This document shows, one piece after another, positions 41,989 to 54,330 of a stretch of 64,000 nt of DNA. The DNA comes from Schistocerca nitens (Eukaryota; Arthropoda; Insecta; Orthoptera; Acrididae), in contig NC_064616.1 in NCBI RefSeq assembly GCF_023898315.1, positions 532,041,102 to 532,105,101 on the forward strand. The letters run 5' to 3'. The first letter of the stretch is position 1. Each line of letters opens with the position of its first letter. Position numbers and translations under genes: made by a program. The notes beneath the pieces were generated by a model that searched no databases, was not told the DNA's origin, and worked only from the letters and a program-made list of their open reading frames with translations.

Positions 41989-42173
41989 GGCTGAAGTGGC
42001 CGTGTGGTTAAAGGCGCTGCAGTCTGGAACCGCAAGACCGCTACGGTCGCAGGTTCGAATCCTGCCTCGGGCATGGATGTTTGTGATGTCTTTAGGTTAG
42101 TTAGGTTTAACTAGTTCTAAGTTCTAGGGGACTAATGACCTCAGCAGTTGAGTCCCATAGTGCTCAGAGCCAA
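41989..42173 (+). mobile_element. tRNA-derived SINE
   Basis: The common SINE with head 'ggctgaagtggccgtgtggttaa', box B 'ggttcgaatcc' and body ending 'gtgctcagagcca'. The target-site duplication cctaattggagcc lies at 41976-41988 and 42174-42186. It closely resembles the copies at 1821 and 12603. Confidence 0.95.
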
Positions 42174-42186
42174 CCTAATTGGAGCC

Positions 42187-42718
42187 ACAACGATGTAGAG
42201 GTTTTGAAATACCTGGCGTCTCCAACAAACAACATCACATTGTATATATACTCAAGTCCATATTTGAAAGCAGGATCGTCAATGAAATTTAACACTTAGC
42301 ACTGAAAGGAGGTTTATTACGAACACCACCGTACAGACAGAACATAACTGAACTCCTGGACAGAAAGTGCAATCACTTATTCAAACATAAAATATTCCAG
42401 AATGCTGATATTTATACGGTCATCGAATATTTCAGAATATACAAACATTACAAACATATGATATTTCAGGAACCTTCCATAAATGATAAATACTAAATAA
42501 AAATGATTACTGGTGGTTAGGTTTGGACTGGCGACAAACAGCACACAAGCCAGCGACAAATAATCATTACGCCACACTGCCAAAGCGTAGCTCGCAGTAA
42601 TATTTTATGCTCTTTCTGCTTTCGTTGTGAATTTTCTAATTTCTTAGTTCTGAAATAAATGTTACATGACAAACTTTTACTTTTCACCCTCCCCGAGCTG
42701 GGCGGCTATGAACACAAA
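42187..42718. other. Unassigned stretch, possibly Gypsy B leader/LTR
   Basis: This lies where the 5' leader or LTR of Gypsy B should be, just upstream of its gag. No second LTR copy is found in the window (the integrase side of Gypsy B left of 23.5 kb is unrecognisable), so the identity cannot be confirmed. Confidence 0.3.
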
Positions 42719-42732
42719 CAATCCTTGTAGTT

Positions 42733-42936
42733 TGCCGGCCGCGGTGGCCGTGCGGTTCTAGGCGCTCCAGTCCGGAGCCGCGCTGCTGCTACGGTCGCAG
42801 GTTCGAATCCTGCCTCGGGCATGGGTGTGTGTGATGTCCTTAGGTTAGTTAGGTTTAAGTAGTTCTAAGTTCTAGGGGACTGATGACCACAGCAGTTGAG
42901 TCCCATAGTGTTCAGAGCCATTTGAACCATTTGAAC
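42733..42936 (+). mobile_element. tRNA-derived SINE
   Basis: Full-length common SINE, head 'gccggccgcggtggccgtgcgg', box B 'ggttcgaatcc', and a tail with 'ccatttgaacc' repeated. The target-site duplication caatccttgtagtt lies at 42719-42732 and 42937-42950. Confidence 0.95.
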
Positions 42937-43138
42937 CAATCCTTGTAGTTAGTTATATTTTCCATGACCGCTTGTGTCGCAATTTTCTGTATCTTTATGT
43001 TTCAGTATCACAGTCACTGCTGTCTCGGATTTGTATGTTAAATGAACAAACAAAATGTCACAGAAAACGTAAAGTGACAGCAAACGGTACCACACGAAAC
43101 GGCACTGTCTTGTTCTGGAACTGGTCACTTCCAATCTT

Positions 43139-43614
43139 GAAACTTCCTGGCAGATTAAAACTGTGTGCCCGACCGAGACTCGAACTCGGGACCTTTGCCT
43201 TTCGCGGGCAAGTGCTCTACCAACTGAGCTACCGAAGCACGACTCACGCCCGGTACCCACAGCTTTACTTCTGCCAGTACCTCGTCTCCTACCTTCCAAA
43301 CTTTACAGAAGCTCTCCTGCGAACCTTGCAGAACTAGCACTCCTGAAAGAAAGGATATTGCGGAGACATGGCTTAGCCACAGCCTGGGGGGCGTTTCCAG
43401 AATGAGATTTTCACTCTGCAGCGGAGTGTGCGCTGATATGAAACTTCCTGGCAGATTAAAACTGTGTGCCCGACCGAGACTCGAACTCGGGACCTTTGCC
43501 TTTCGCGGGCAAGTGCTCTACCAACTGAGCTACCGAAGCACGACTCACGCCCGGTACCCACTGCTTTACTTCTGCCAGTACCTCGTCTCCTACCTTCCAA
43601 ACTTTACAGAAGCT
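43139..43614. repeat. Tandem tRNA-like repeat, two units of about 302 bases
   Basis: The unit starts gaaacttcctggcagatt, contains a complete tRNA-like sequence on the minus strand (43166-43238), and runs through 'acttctgccagtacctcgtc' and 'gagattttcactctgcagcgg' before repeating at 43441. The second unit (tRNA-like part 43467-43539) stops at the insertion at 43615 and continues at about 45340. Confidence 0.9.
43166..43238 (-). other. tRNA-like sequence of repeat unit 1
   Basis: On the minus strand gcttcggtagctcagttgg (box A) and gttcgagtctcgg (box B) surround an anticodon arm ttgcc/ggcaa with a perfect stem. The loop cgcgaaa lacks the usual T before the anticodon, and the acceptor stem pairs poorly. 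I read this as a repeat-borne tRNA relic rather than a functional gene. A second copy is at 43467-43539. Confidence 0.75.
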
Positions 43615-45335
43615 TATAACACTACTAGGACTGCGTGGTGGCGCAATGTTTACGTAGCTTGCGTAATCAAATACCAAGTTTGGTATATTACTTATTATGT
43701 CCTAACAGAACAAGTAATCCTGTCAAAGAAAAGCCACGTATAACACTACACTCTGCTACTATTACACCATAACCCCAAAGTAGGAGTCAGTTTACAAAAC
43801 AAAATTATTTTGTTATAATAAATATGGTATTACGCAATCAGAACAGTGTTACCCTCTGAGAGGAATTTTGTTGTTTGACCATGTTGTACCTAACGGAAGT
43901 GGCTTATCGGAAATGAAAGTCAGATTTACGTAACTAATTAAACAGTGACTAACGAAGAAATTGCCTTCCTGCACTGTTAAACTGATAATGGTAAAACGGC
44001 CGCCAGCCTAACTAGGCAAAAGAATGATCAACATTCTCGTTGAAGAAAATAGTAATTAATAATTTTAACAGATAAACACAACCTATACTTGACCACAAGC
44101 GAGTGCAATTAACTCTGATACATACATATACAAATGACAAGGTTGAAACCAACAATTAGAGCAGCAGAAGCAATTTGCAAAATTATAACAGCTACCAAAA
44201 CACACTATTACTTTACACAAAGTGACTTGTCTTTATAACGTTATTATTAATATGCACTTCTAATACACGAGAGAGAGAGAGAGTAAACCTGAATATATAA
44301 TTTCCTACTATTGCAGTTTTCCACTTTTACTGCAGTGAGACACAAAAATAACATATATGCAAGACACTGACTCACCTTCTGCGATTTGCAATAATAAGCA
44401 GTAATGTAATCATTTACTAAGCAAGAAACATTATAAGCCTCAGTCTTAAGAACTTTTACTTGAAGTTGGCAACAACACGTTAATAAGCAGTTTTCACTAG
44501 GAAAATCAATTTTCAGTTCAAGAGGCTTTAATTAACAAAATCACTCTAGGCTCCAATGTACTTTCAGTAAGGACACTCGGTAATCAGTATAGTCCAAATG
44601 GTGAGGATCCTAAGAGGTTATGATGAGGAGAAAAGTCAAGGTAGATACACAAATTCAGATTTAAATTACCTTATATTTCAGCACATTAGCACATCCTTTA
44701 AGCTGATCCTTCACCGTACATCATAATGTCACTATGAAGCAATGATTGCGCAATGTGGTGGCAACTGCATGCAGGTAGGTGGAATTGCAGGCCGATTTCT
44801 TGATGGCGATGATAGAGACAAATTCCAGAATATTTCCAACTATTCGAGCCCTTGGAGAGAAACATGAAAATTCCTCTCTTGGAAATCAGCACAATATGCG
44901 TCTTTCCCATGGAATAGCACGGACTCGTAACTCGTGTCCGTCTGGTGGCTCGTCTCCGACGGCTTCCGTCTCCGTCTCCGTGTGCTTTCCGACTGACTTC
45001 CTCGCCTACTTCCGTGTCCGTCTCCGACCGGTGGCTACCAGTCCCACCTTTTTCCGCAAGGCCAAACACAATTTGCGCATTCTGATGCAATACCGTTCCC
45101 GTGGGGAACCACTACACCTTATGGTGCAATAATTGCTAAGATTCCTAAGTGAGGATCAGCAGTTTACATAACAACAAACAAACGCATTGGATAACACAGA
45201 GCTTTTGCACATATTAACAAATAAAGAAATATACAGTTATGTGTTACCCATTCAATCACACACACATTTACAGAAGTAACATTAAATAAATAAAAGCAAA
45301 ATAAATCAGTAGATCATTAGAGCTATGGTGTTACA
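43615..45335. mobile_element. Solo-LTR-like insertion of 1.72 kb
   Basis: It begins tataacac and ends gtgttaca, short inverted termini close to the TG...CA form, and is flanked by AGCT on both sides (43611-43614 and 45336-45339). Removing it and one AGCT restores the tRNA-like repeat unit exactly as found in its intact relative. The interior has no pol motif; it holds a (ga)n run near 44270 and a short 'ccgtctccg'-rich stretch at 44935-45040. A solo LTR or non-autonomous LTR element is most likely. Confidence 0.7.
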
Positions 45336-45339
45336 AGCT

Positions 45340-45800
45340 CTCCTGCGAACCTTGCAGAACTAGCACTCCTGAAAGAAAGGATATTGCGGAGACATGGCTT
45401 AGCCACAGCCTGGGGGATGTTTCCAGAATGAGATTTTCACTCTGCAGCGGAGTGTGCGCTGATATGAAACTTTCTGGCAGATTAAAACTGTGTGCCCGAC
45501 CGAGACTCGAACTCGGGACCTTTGCCTTTCGCGGGCAAGTGCACTACCAACTAAGCTACCGAAGCACGACTCACGCCCGCAGGAGAGCTTCTGTAAAGTT
45601 TGGAAGGTAGGAGACGAGGTACTGGCAGAAGTAAAGCTGTGGGTACTGGGCGTGAGTCGTGCTTCGGTAGCTCAGTTGGTAGAGCACTTGCCCGCGAAAG
45701 GCAAAGGTCCCGAGTTCAAGTCTCGGTCGGGCACACAGTTTTAATATGACAGGAAGTTTCATATCAGCGCACACTCCGCTGCAGAGTGAAAATCTCATTC
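45340..45800. repeat. tRNA-like repeat units in inverted orientation
   Basis: 45340-45581 continues the interrupted unit and a further unit in the same orientation as 43139-43614, with a tRNA-like segment on the minus strand at 45493-45565. At about 45582 the sequence turns and repeats as its own inverse (caggagagcttctgtaaag...), with the tRNA-like segment on the plus strand at 45661-45733. The result is a near-palindrome of about 230-base arms. Confidence 0.88.
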
Positions 45801-48800
45801 TGGAAACTTCCAATCTTGTGTGTGCAACAAGCTTCAGTGGGACATTATCGTGCCAAAAACAAGTCTTTGTTGTCGATCTCAGGTCAATGGTATAAGGTAA
45901 GTGACATTACTACAATCTCAATTCAGTATGTGTACGACCATGAGGACAAGAATTCGTTGTGGTACATTTTAAACGCCTAGAGACCCCAAAAATTGTGGAT
46001 TTGACATTAATATCGCTCGTTTTAGACACACGTCAGCGTTTTCCTACTGCCAGCCCAGTCCATCGCTCTCAGTAACTCCTCTAGGACAATATTATAGTAC
46101 TTTTGTTCAGATGGTACATAGTCTTGTTAAATATTTTCTAAGCCTTCCAGAGATAGCAGAAATATACTTCCACAGATTAAATTGAATTTGCTCATTATTT
46201 CAATCATATGTATCACATGTTACGTGTGTTATTTCCGTTAGAACTGGCTTTCATGTACGAAGACCACATCTACTAGAAATCTAATCGTTGCATGAATCGT
46301 TCTGAGCAATACAAGCTATGTTCTCAGCAATATCACATTAAAATCCACACCCCTGAAAGATGCAAACCAAGGCCTCCACTACACAGGGCTCTGACACTAC
46401 CCTGAGGCCACAAACGGCTGCTCAGCATCGCATTTCGACACCTGGGCTTAGAGAGACACAACCGCATTGACGTTTACCAGCGGTTTTTACATGTATTTGT
46501 GGGGTGCCCACAGAGGTTGTTGCCGGTTCATTATTTTCATCACAACTTATTTGCAAAATGTTTTACCCACTTGCACATTAACAACTATTTTTGAAATTTA
46601 ATGAGACATTTCCTTCCGAAATTCTATGATTTTGATGTTGCAAATATATTGCATCTTTTAAGAGATATATCAATTCAACATTCTAATTTGTTTAACAAAT
46701 GAAGAAGTCAATGACGTTTTCTCAGTTGCTATAATAAAAGTCAGCAGGCACAAATAAGAGTCCGAGAATCGAAACTTGTGTCTCATTCCCGCAAGTGAAA
46801 AGGGGACGGGGCTATACGACCAGAGCCGAAAAAACCCGAACGGGTGAATGCCAATCGCTGTTGTTTACGTGGTTGATTGGGTGTGCGCATGATAAGCATT
46901 GTTATAATTATTAGCGAAATCCAAAGATTCAGACTACCAGAGTGAAAATAAATGACTAACAGTAATAACAGGTAAGAAAGATTACATATTATCTTCTCGG
47001 TGTATCCAAGAAAATGAAATTCTGAGAGAAAATTTTTGCCACATCATTGCACTACTAAGGGCCAGTTGTACAGTTCCTGATTAGCAGCCTCTTAATTCTA
47101 TTCTAGGAATAGCGTCGAAAACGTACTGTACGAATACGGAGTAGCGTCTAACCGGAGAATAAACGCGGGATAACTAAACTGGTGATTTCTGACAGGGTTA
47201 GTGAAGTTAACCAGAGAATAAATTTTGATCATGGCGGGAATAGTTACAGAATTAGTGGTGACAAGATTGTTTGTGAGAACGAAGAAGGAGACGAAATGGG
47301 TACATCACACAAATTATATTGAAGAATATGACGATTCCAGATATCCATAATAATTTCATACTACTACTGCTTTTCAGTGTCATGCTTGAGAAACTGGACC
47401 ATGTGAATGAAATGTGAAACTATTCCCTACCATAAAACTTTTTGCTTGCAGTAGGCCTAATAGGCATTTGATATTGGTAATTCGTGAATTATATTCTGTC
47501 GTGTTATTTGTGTAAATGAGATAGATAAAAATGACCATTTGTGCCAAAACAGTCTGGCTTATTTGGCGTGTGTTACTGTTGCTGCAATATTGCAAATGCC
47601 TATTTCGCTTTATCCAGCAGAAAGCGACAAAACAGACGTAATTAGATCGAGAAACCACTTCAGTCTTCGGTATTACTCGTATTAACTGCTTTTTCTGTGC
47701 TAGTCAACGACATTTTGATTTTTCAAGTAGCAGAACGTTTGACGAACTATGATGATGTAATAGAGTCTTTCGCAGAAAGGAAAGCACGCCCTGTAAAGCT
47801 GTCGGAAGCTTAGAGAGAAAAAAAGTCTGGGACCGAAGCACTGACGATGTGTGTACTGTCTTGCTTGTCTCTTGTCTTTTATTTAATGTGATGTCACAAA
47901 AAAGAGAAAGTTATTAGCTAAAACGCAAAAAAAGTGCAAATTTTCTGAAGAGTTCTTATTCTCCCGGTCACACATAATCCCACCCAGTAATAACTGCTAG
48001 TTCTTTTAAGGGGGGAGGGGGGGAGGTATGACATCAAATCGGCCGACTGGGAGCAAGAGAGGCACCCACCACTGCCCTGAATATGTTACAACATATACAA
48101 ATTTTACTTCCACAGAGCGAAGTACAGTGATGTACCATAGAAGAATGCTGTGTAAAGAGACGTCGCACTGCACTTTGGCACACTTAAGGCCAAGGGGGAA
48201 GGTGGGTCTGGCAGCACTATCACGTTTTTGCCACGGTTTGGAAATATCGTAGATCCGGGGCTGACTGTGTCTAGCGGGCCGCTTGAATTTGCGTGCGCAA
48301 CGGCCCGACTTGTTAACTTTAGTGTTAATTAATCAGCAAACGGCGTAACATATCGAATTTTTTCTAAACAGTTACTCATCAACACAATCTACCCTGCAAA
48401 ACCCTTAAAAACTTTTCACGCTGCTTCTAGCCACCCTTTATAAAATGATGAAATGGAAGAAATTAAATCGAATTTAATACATAGAAAATAATTTAAGTCA
48501 CATCGACAAAGATTCAAAATGAAAGAAGAATGATAGAAACAAGAAACGAAAGAAAATAAAATAGTTAACACAATGATTAAAATGGCATATTAAATTATTA
48601 GAAATGAAATAAATTACATTTAAACCAGTTGATTGAGGAAAATTAATAATAAAAGTAATTGAGATAAAGATTTAAAAATGAAAGTTTTAAAATTTTATGA
48701 TCAGATGTACTGTGTGTGTCCCACTTCAACAACAACAACGACAAAAAAAAACATAAACTTTGTCTTTAGTTCGGAGCCTGTTACGACTGTTATGCCCCAT

Positions 48801-50430
48801 TTATTCTTAGTTTGATACGCTGTTAACATATCACAGAACTTTTACAGATGTGTGATTGGTAGCTCCAGAGCAGTTTGAATCTCAGCACTTGCAGTGCTCA
48901 TGCTATTCGGTTGCATATAGTTGTGTGTGGGTCATTCTGTGCTTAGTTTTGAGTGTTTATTGTGATAATCTGGCCCTCATACTTTTTCCCGATTTCGTGG
49001 TAAATCTAATTATGATAATAATAACTGTTTGAAGCACAAAGTATCGAAAACTTTTAGAAAATATACTTATAAAATGTTTTGTACATACTCCTGTCAGGTC
49101 TATAACTTCGTATTCTTGCATGACAGACCATAGCAAGAAAACTGGTAGATAAGGAGATAATAGGTTATTCTCCAGTATCTGAAGAAAGTCAGGTTTAAGA
49201 TGGTAGTTATAACAAAAAATATCCTCCCAATTATTTTCAGAACAAAGGAAGAAAGAAGGGATTTTCGCTGTCATATGAAATTTGAACAGAAGATCTTGGA
49301 GCTCATGGTCAGATTTTATTGCTAATCTTTGAAAATGTGAGACCTATGTTATTTACAGTACAGAATCAGGAATCCATTCAAAGTGTTCCCAATGTAAAAT
49401 GTTACTATGTGTCAATGAGAGAAAAAAATTGAGGCGCTCAGGGCTAGATAATGATAAGCCACAGACTGGGCGAAATGGAGATTTTTACGTTTTTCGTATC
49501 TGTTAGAGGATGGCAAGCCACTGGTGGAGTAGTATTTGAAGAAACCAAGAAATGGCAGCACGCTCTCTGTTATTTTGTATTGCCCCAAGGCACAGTACTG
49601 CATTTTTTTTTATTTTGCTTTAGTATGGTATGCCACAGCCAAGATGGCGACCTGCAGAGGAAACAGTGTGACTTGTTCGGATGACAAAATACATTGTGGA
49701 TCCTACAGAGAAGCAGATGGTTTTGAGAGTGAACCTTCATAGTCTGATAGTGATGTAGATGTGGGCTATCAGCCAGATGCATTTGATACCAGCATCATTA
49801 AAAGTACGCATCACAAATTGTAATTATGTGACATGCCGTATTATCTCATGTGGCAAAGTGGTTTATCATGTCAGTGCTGAACTTTCTTAATAGTAATGAT
49901 TACTGGAACCATGAACTATGGGACACTTTCTAAGATATTTATATGGTGGCCATTAACCATAAACGACTGTCATACTTGTAATGGGCATATCTAGGAGCTC
50001 GCTATAAGGGTTATTGTGGTTTGTGATTACACAGTTGTTAGGTTTCTGTATTGTTCTAGGGGTTATTGTGGCTTGCCACTATACAGGTGTTAAATTGCAG
50101 TATTGTTCAGTGTAGATACGTAGGTTCATGCTGTTAGTAATTTTTGCATTTTTCTGTCTTCCATAAGGAGGGAGACTTCACACCTGTAGTTAGAGGTGCC
50201 CATCTCCCTCGTAAGGATGGAAGGCAACGATGGTGGCAGCAGATATCGGAGTTGAGTGAAACAGCAAAACATAAACGTTGGTATAATCTAATATGTACAC
50301 AGCTATTAAACAGTATCAAAGAACATTAGAAAAAATGATATAAATTTACTTAAATAATACCAATTATTTACATGGTTATTTCGGAGAGCCAGCAGAGGAT
50401 AATATTATACTAATATTATTGTAAGTAACA
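45801..50430. other. AT-rich sequence without recognised genes
   Basis: Neither strand shows a frame with a recognisable domain. The longest candidates are 92-105 codons (47380-47658 and 48957-49274, minus) without motifs. A frame at about 49640-49800 (plus) is acidic with a Ser-Asp repeat, which recalls the N-termini of piggyBac-like transposases but is too short to assign. A G run with purine-rich flank lies at 48010-48026. Confidence 0.45.
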
Positions 50431-50432
50431 CG

Positions 50433-50900
50433 ATTTTTTCATGTTGTTGTTGTGGTCTGTAGTCCAGAGACTGGTTTAATGCAGCTCTCCATGCTCCTCT
50501 ATCCCGCGGAGACCTCTTCATCTCCGAGAAACTACTGCAACCTACATCCTTCCGAATCTGCTTAACGTGTTTATCTCTTGGTCTCCCTCTTCAATTTTTA
50601 CCCTCAACGCTTCTCTCCAATACCAAACTGGTGATCCCTTGATGACTCAGAATGTGTCCTGCCAGTCGATCCCTTCTTCTAGTAAGGTTGTGCCACAAAT
50701 TCCTCTTCTCTGCCATTCTCTTCAGTACCTCCTCATCAGTTACGTGATCCACCCATCTAATCTTCAGCATTCTTCTGTAACACCACATTTCGAAAGCTTC
50801 CATTCTCTTCTTGGAAATTTGAAATTTGTGGTAGATTCTTGGGAACCAAACTGCTGAGGTTATCGATCCCTAGGCTTACACACTACTCAATCTAACTTAC

Positions 50901-50948
<48 letters not shown>

Positions 50949-51950
50949 CTCGAGAGAGCACTCGAACCTTCAATGGGGGGAGCCGCGCAAAACATGGCAA
51001 GGCACCATAGACCGCGCGGCTATCCCGTGCGGCTCTCTTCTTGCCTAAACTATTTATCGTCCATGTTTCACATCCATACATAGCTACACTCGATACAAAT
51101 ACTTTCAGAAAGGACTTCCTGACACTTAAATATATACTTGATCTTAACAAATTTCTCTTCTACAGAAACGCTTTCGTTGCCATAGCCATTGTGCATTTTA
51201 TATCCTCTCTACTTCGACCATCATCAGTTAAGTGTCTCATTTCCTAATCTAATCCCCTCAGCATCACCTGATTTAATTCGACTACATTTTTTTCATTTTT
51301 TTACTTTCAAGACACTGTCCATTCCGTTCAATTGCTCTTAGAGGTCCTTTGCTGTCTCTGATAGAATTACAATTTTGTTTGGCAAATCTCACAGTTTTGA
51401 ATTGTTCTCCGTGGATTTTAATTCCAGCACCATATATTTCTTTTGTTTCCTTTACTGCATGCTTAATATGCAGATTGACTAGCATCAGGGAAAGGCTACA
51501 AGCCTGTCTCACTCCCATCTCAATCAATGCTTCCCTTTCGTGCCCCCCACATCTTTTAACTGGCATTTGGTTTCTGTACAAATTGTAAATAGTTTCTCAC
51601 TCTCTGTATTTTACCCCTGCCACCTTCAGAATTTGAAAGTGGGTATTCCAGTCAACATTGTCAAAAGCTTTCTTTAAGTCTACAAATACTAGAAACGTTG
51701 ATTTGCCTTTCCTTATCCTATCTTCCAAGTTAAGCCGTAAGTTCAGTATTGCCTAGTGTGTTCCAAAATTTCTATGGAATCCAAGCTGATCTTCCCCCAG
51801 ATCGGCTTCTACCAGTTTTTCCATTCGCCTGTAAATAATTCGAGTTAGTATTTTACAACCGTGACTTATTAAACTGATAGTACGGTAATTTTCACACCTG
51901 TCAACACCTGTTTTCTTTGGGATAAACAAGTTGTAATAACATTTAATCAT
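50433..51950 (-). pseudogene. RTE-clade LINE, 5'-truncated copy
   Basis: On the minus strand the 3' terminus is 'ttgttgttgtgg' read in reverse at about 50437 with the box 'agagactggtttaatgcagctctcc', closely matching the 3' end of the copy at 54310. Coding parts are MIKCYYNLFIPKKTGVDRCENYRTISLISHGCKILTR (RT start, about 51950-51840), RQACSLSLMLVNLHIKHAVKETKE (51500-51430), and EAFEMWCYRRMLKIRWVDHV (50803-50745). The catalytic Asp-Asp block is lost, several stops are present and a SINE is inserted (50814-51033). The 5' end joins a different transposon at about 51950. Confidence 0.88.
50814..51033 (-). mobile_element. SINE with internal (CA)n
   Basis: The same family as 33655-33903: a tRNA-like head on the right (gccgcacgggatagccgcgcgg in reverse), a (CA)n run at about 50905-50945, and a body starting 'aaatttgaaatttgtgg'. 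The target-site duplication tctcttcttg lies at 50804-50813 and 51034-51043. The insertion splits the RTE LINE. Confidence 0.93.
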
Positions 51951-51959
51951 TGTTATTTT

Positions 51960-52892
51960 TAAGTGTCAAGAGTGTACGAGTGATGCAACCAAGAAAAAAG
52001 TACCTTCCAGAGAAATGGGACCTCCATGTGACTACCGTCGGAAATGCATGACGAAGACAGGAGAAGCCGTTTCCACAATATTCCGTGGCTTCTGGGACTT
52101 TGGGAATTTTGATGCACTCAACAACTATATCTTTTCATCCATCTCAACGGAACCTCCAAAACACTCCTACTCGAACAAAAGGAAAAACGAACAGTCTTTT
52201 CGAAAGATCACTGCTGCATACTCTGTTAAGATTCAAGGCGAAGTCATCGACGTATGTAAGAAGTCCTTTCTCTTCATTCATGGACTACCCAAGTGAGAAA
52301 GAGTGGAAAACATCGTTCAGAAAGTTGGCAATGGGAAAGAGTTTTTAAAGCAAGATCAAAGGGGCTACCACAAAAATCACCGGAAATATCCACCTGAAGT
52401 GACAGAAGGTGTTCACAAGCATATACGAAGCATACCCACTTACCAAAGTCACTACAGCAGGCACAGGGATCCCAGAAAGATTTATTTTGACTTCGAGATG
52501 ACAATCAGTTCTTTATACAGGGATCATTATCTGCCCTACTGTGAGGAAAAGAAAATTTCCATTGTTACAGAATATAAGTACAGACTTATTTTCTGCACAG
52601 AATAAAGCATAGGCTTCAAGATGCCTTTTTCTGTCACTTGTAAAGTATGCAACGAGCTTGATACTGAGATTAAATCTTGCAACCTACTCAATGCCCAACA
52701 AAAAGTCGGTGACTGCGGAAGAAAAGAAACTATATCACCGGAAACCAGATTCAATGCAGGCTACTATGGCAGCATATATTGCCGGAGGCAAGACCAGCTC
52801 CAGTATCGTGGTCATCTCAGTTGACTTGCAGCTTGTCCTTCTTGTTCCAAAACATACTGCTGGTCCAGCTTTTTACAAGCGAAAACTATGGA
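51960..52892 (+). pseudogene. Fragment of an uncharacterised insect transposon-associated protein
   Basis: Plus-strand frames with stops encode an ordered series: PPCDYRRKCMTKTGEAV, then SYSNKRKNEQSFRKITAAY, CKKSFLFIHGL, YQSHYSRHRD, GFKMPFSVTCKVCNELDT and SVDLQLVLLVPKHTAGPAFYKRKLWMY. I recognise this word order from insect and hemipteran repeat proteins of unknown function that look transposase-like, but I cannot name the superfamily. It is cut at about 52892 where the Harbinger element begins, so its catalytic part is missing here. Frames are shifted at about 52295 and 52650. Confidence 0.5.
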
Positions 52893-52986
52893 TGTACAAG
52901 CGTGCTTGCTCAAGCGTGCACACATTTCTCGCGCCTCCACACGACTTTGCAGGCAGGTACAAGCATCAGTTTGTTTACATTGGAAA

Positions 52987-53415
52987 ATGTCGAGCACAGA
53001 CGGCGATGCGCTTGCTGTTGCAGCCTTTTTGCTTGTTTTACGGAAAAAACAAAAGAGGAAATACGATATGTGGAGTAACGAGTGGCTTAAAGAACGAAAA
53101 TCGTATTCTCATACAAATTTACTGAGTGAATTGAAGATATATCCTCCGGATTGGCGTAATTACCTCAGGATGAATGATGAAACGTATTTGAATCTTTTGT
53201 CCCTCACGACGCCTTTGATTAAGAAGCTTGATACAGTCATGGGGGAGGCTATAACACCACACGAAAGCCTAACAGCAACATTACGATTTCTCGCGACTGG
53301 AAGGAGTTATGAAGACCTCAAATACACGTCTGTAATTTCACCACAGGCACTAAGTGCCATAGTGCCTGAAACCTGCCATGCTATCTGTGAGAAGCGCAAA
53401 AGTAATTTCTTAAAG
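52987..53415 (+). pseudogene. Harbinger transposase, exon 1
   Basis: ATG at 52987 opens a frame of 143 codons with Lys-rich sequence (VLRKKQKRKYDMW), then LSELKIYPPDWRNYLRMNDETYLNLL and GEAITPHESLTATLRFLATGRSYEDL, a characteristic N-terminal half of HARBI1-type nucleases. It reads on in frame past 53415, but comparison with exon 2 suggests a splice after AAG at 53415 (phase 0). The base context there is gatagt rather than a gt donor, so the donor may be mutated. The partner exon is at 58299. Confidence 0.82.
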
Positions 53416-54330
53416 GATAGTGAAACACTGTTTTCTCATTATGAAGTTTTTCTCTGGCCACTGAATGTATTTTTGGTTTGTGCACTTTAACTTAACTACT
53501 TATTGAGCCCATAGCATTTACAGTCCCAACTCTATAAATATTGTAGTACTTATACATGCCAAATTACTGCACGTTTTTTGGACTTGAAATGAAAACATTT
53601 CATATGCTAGCAAACTAATTTTCATCAGTACACTCATGGCAACCTTTTATCAGTCAGCTATCTCTGAACCTCTTGTTTTTGTTTCAAATGGTTGTTGCCA
53701 TACCAAAAAGCATAATTTTATTTTATGAGCATTTGATGACAGCTGCCTCTATACCTTTTGTTTTAGTTTGAAATGGTTGTTGTAGTACCCAAATGCATTA
53801 CTTTATTTGGTGACTTTATTTGATGACAGTGAATTCAGCTGCAAAGTTGCAGGTCATTCATTGCAAATATCTTGACATTTCAAAGCGAATCTTGAAAACT
53901 GAAATAATACTCTATGTCTTTACTTATTATTAACACTCGTTTTTCTTTTGGTACTGCCTGCAGTTACCCAAATCATTACATATAGGAAAAATAATGTTTT
54001 ACGACTGGGTTAAACCTAATCAGAAGGACATTGTAAATTTCTAAAATTGTTAAAATTTACATTTTACTCTAAAAGCAGAAATGAACTTGTATTCAATGAA
54101 AAATGGTATTTTATTTTAATTTTTTATTACACAATGAATGACTTTACATATTAATTGTCACTGGCATTACTGACAAATGATGCAAGTGACTCTGAACTGC
54201 TTCTGCCCACTGTTGCACTGTAATTACCGTACAGCAGAATGGAGTCTGCACTCACATCACAAACGGTGTGGGTGGGCTTCAACTGGCTCATTTCAGCCAT
54301 GAATAAGGTTGTTTGTTGTTGCTGTGGTCT

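Noticed and set aside
43166-45733. Functional tRNA genes (four tRNA-like segments)
   Set aside because: The acceptor stem pairs poorly, the T before the anticodon is missing, and all copies are embedded in a repeat unit.
50905-50945. CRISPR-like or regulatory array in the CA run
   Set aside because: It is a plain dinucleotide repeat inside a SINE; no array of spaced repeats exists in the window.
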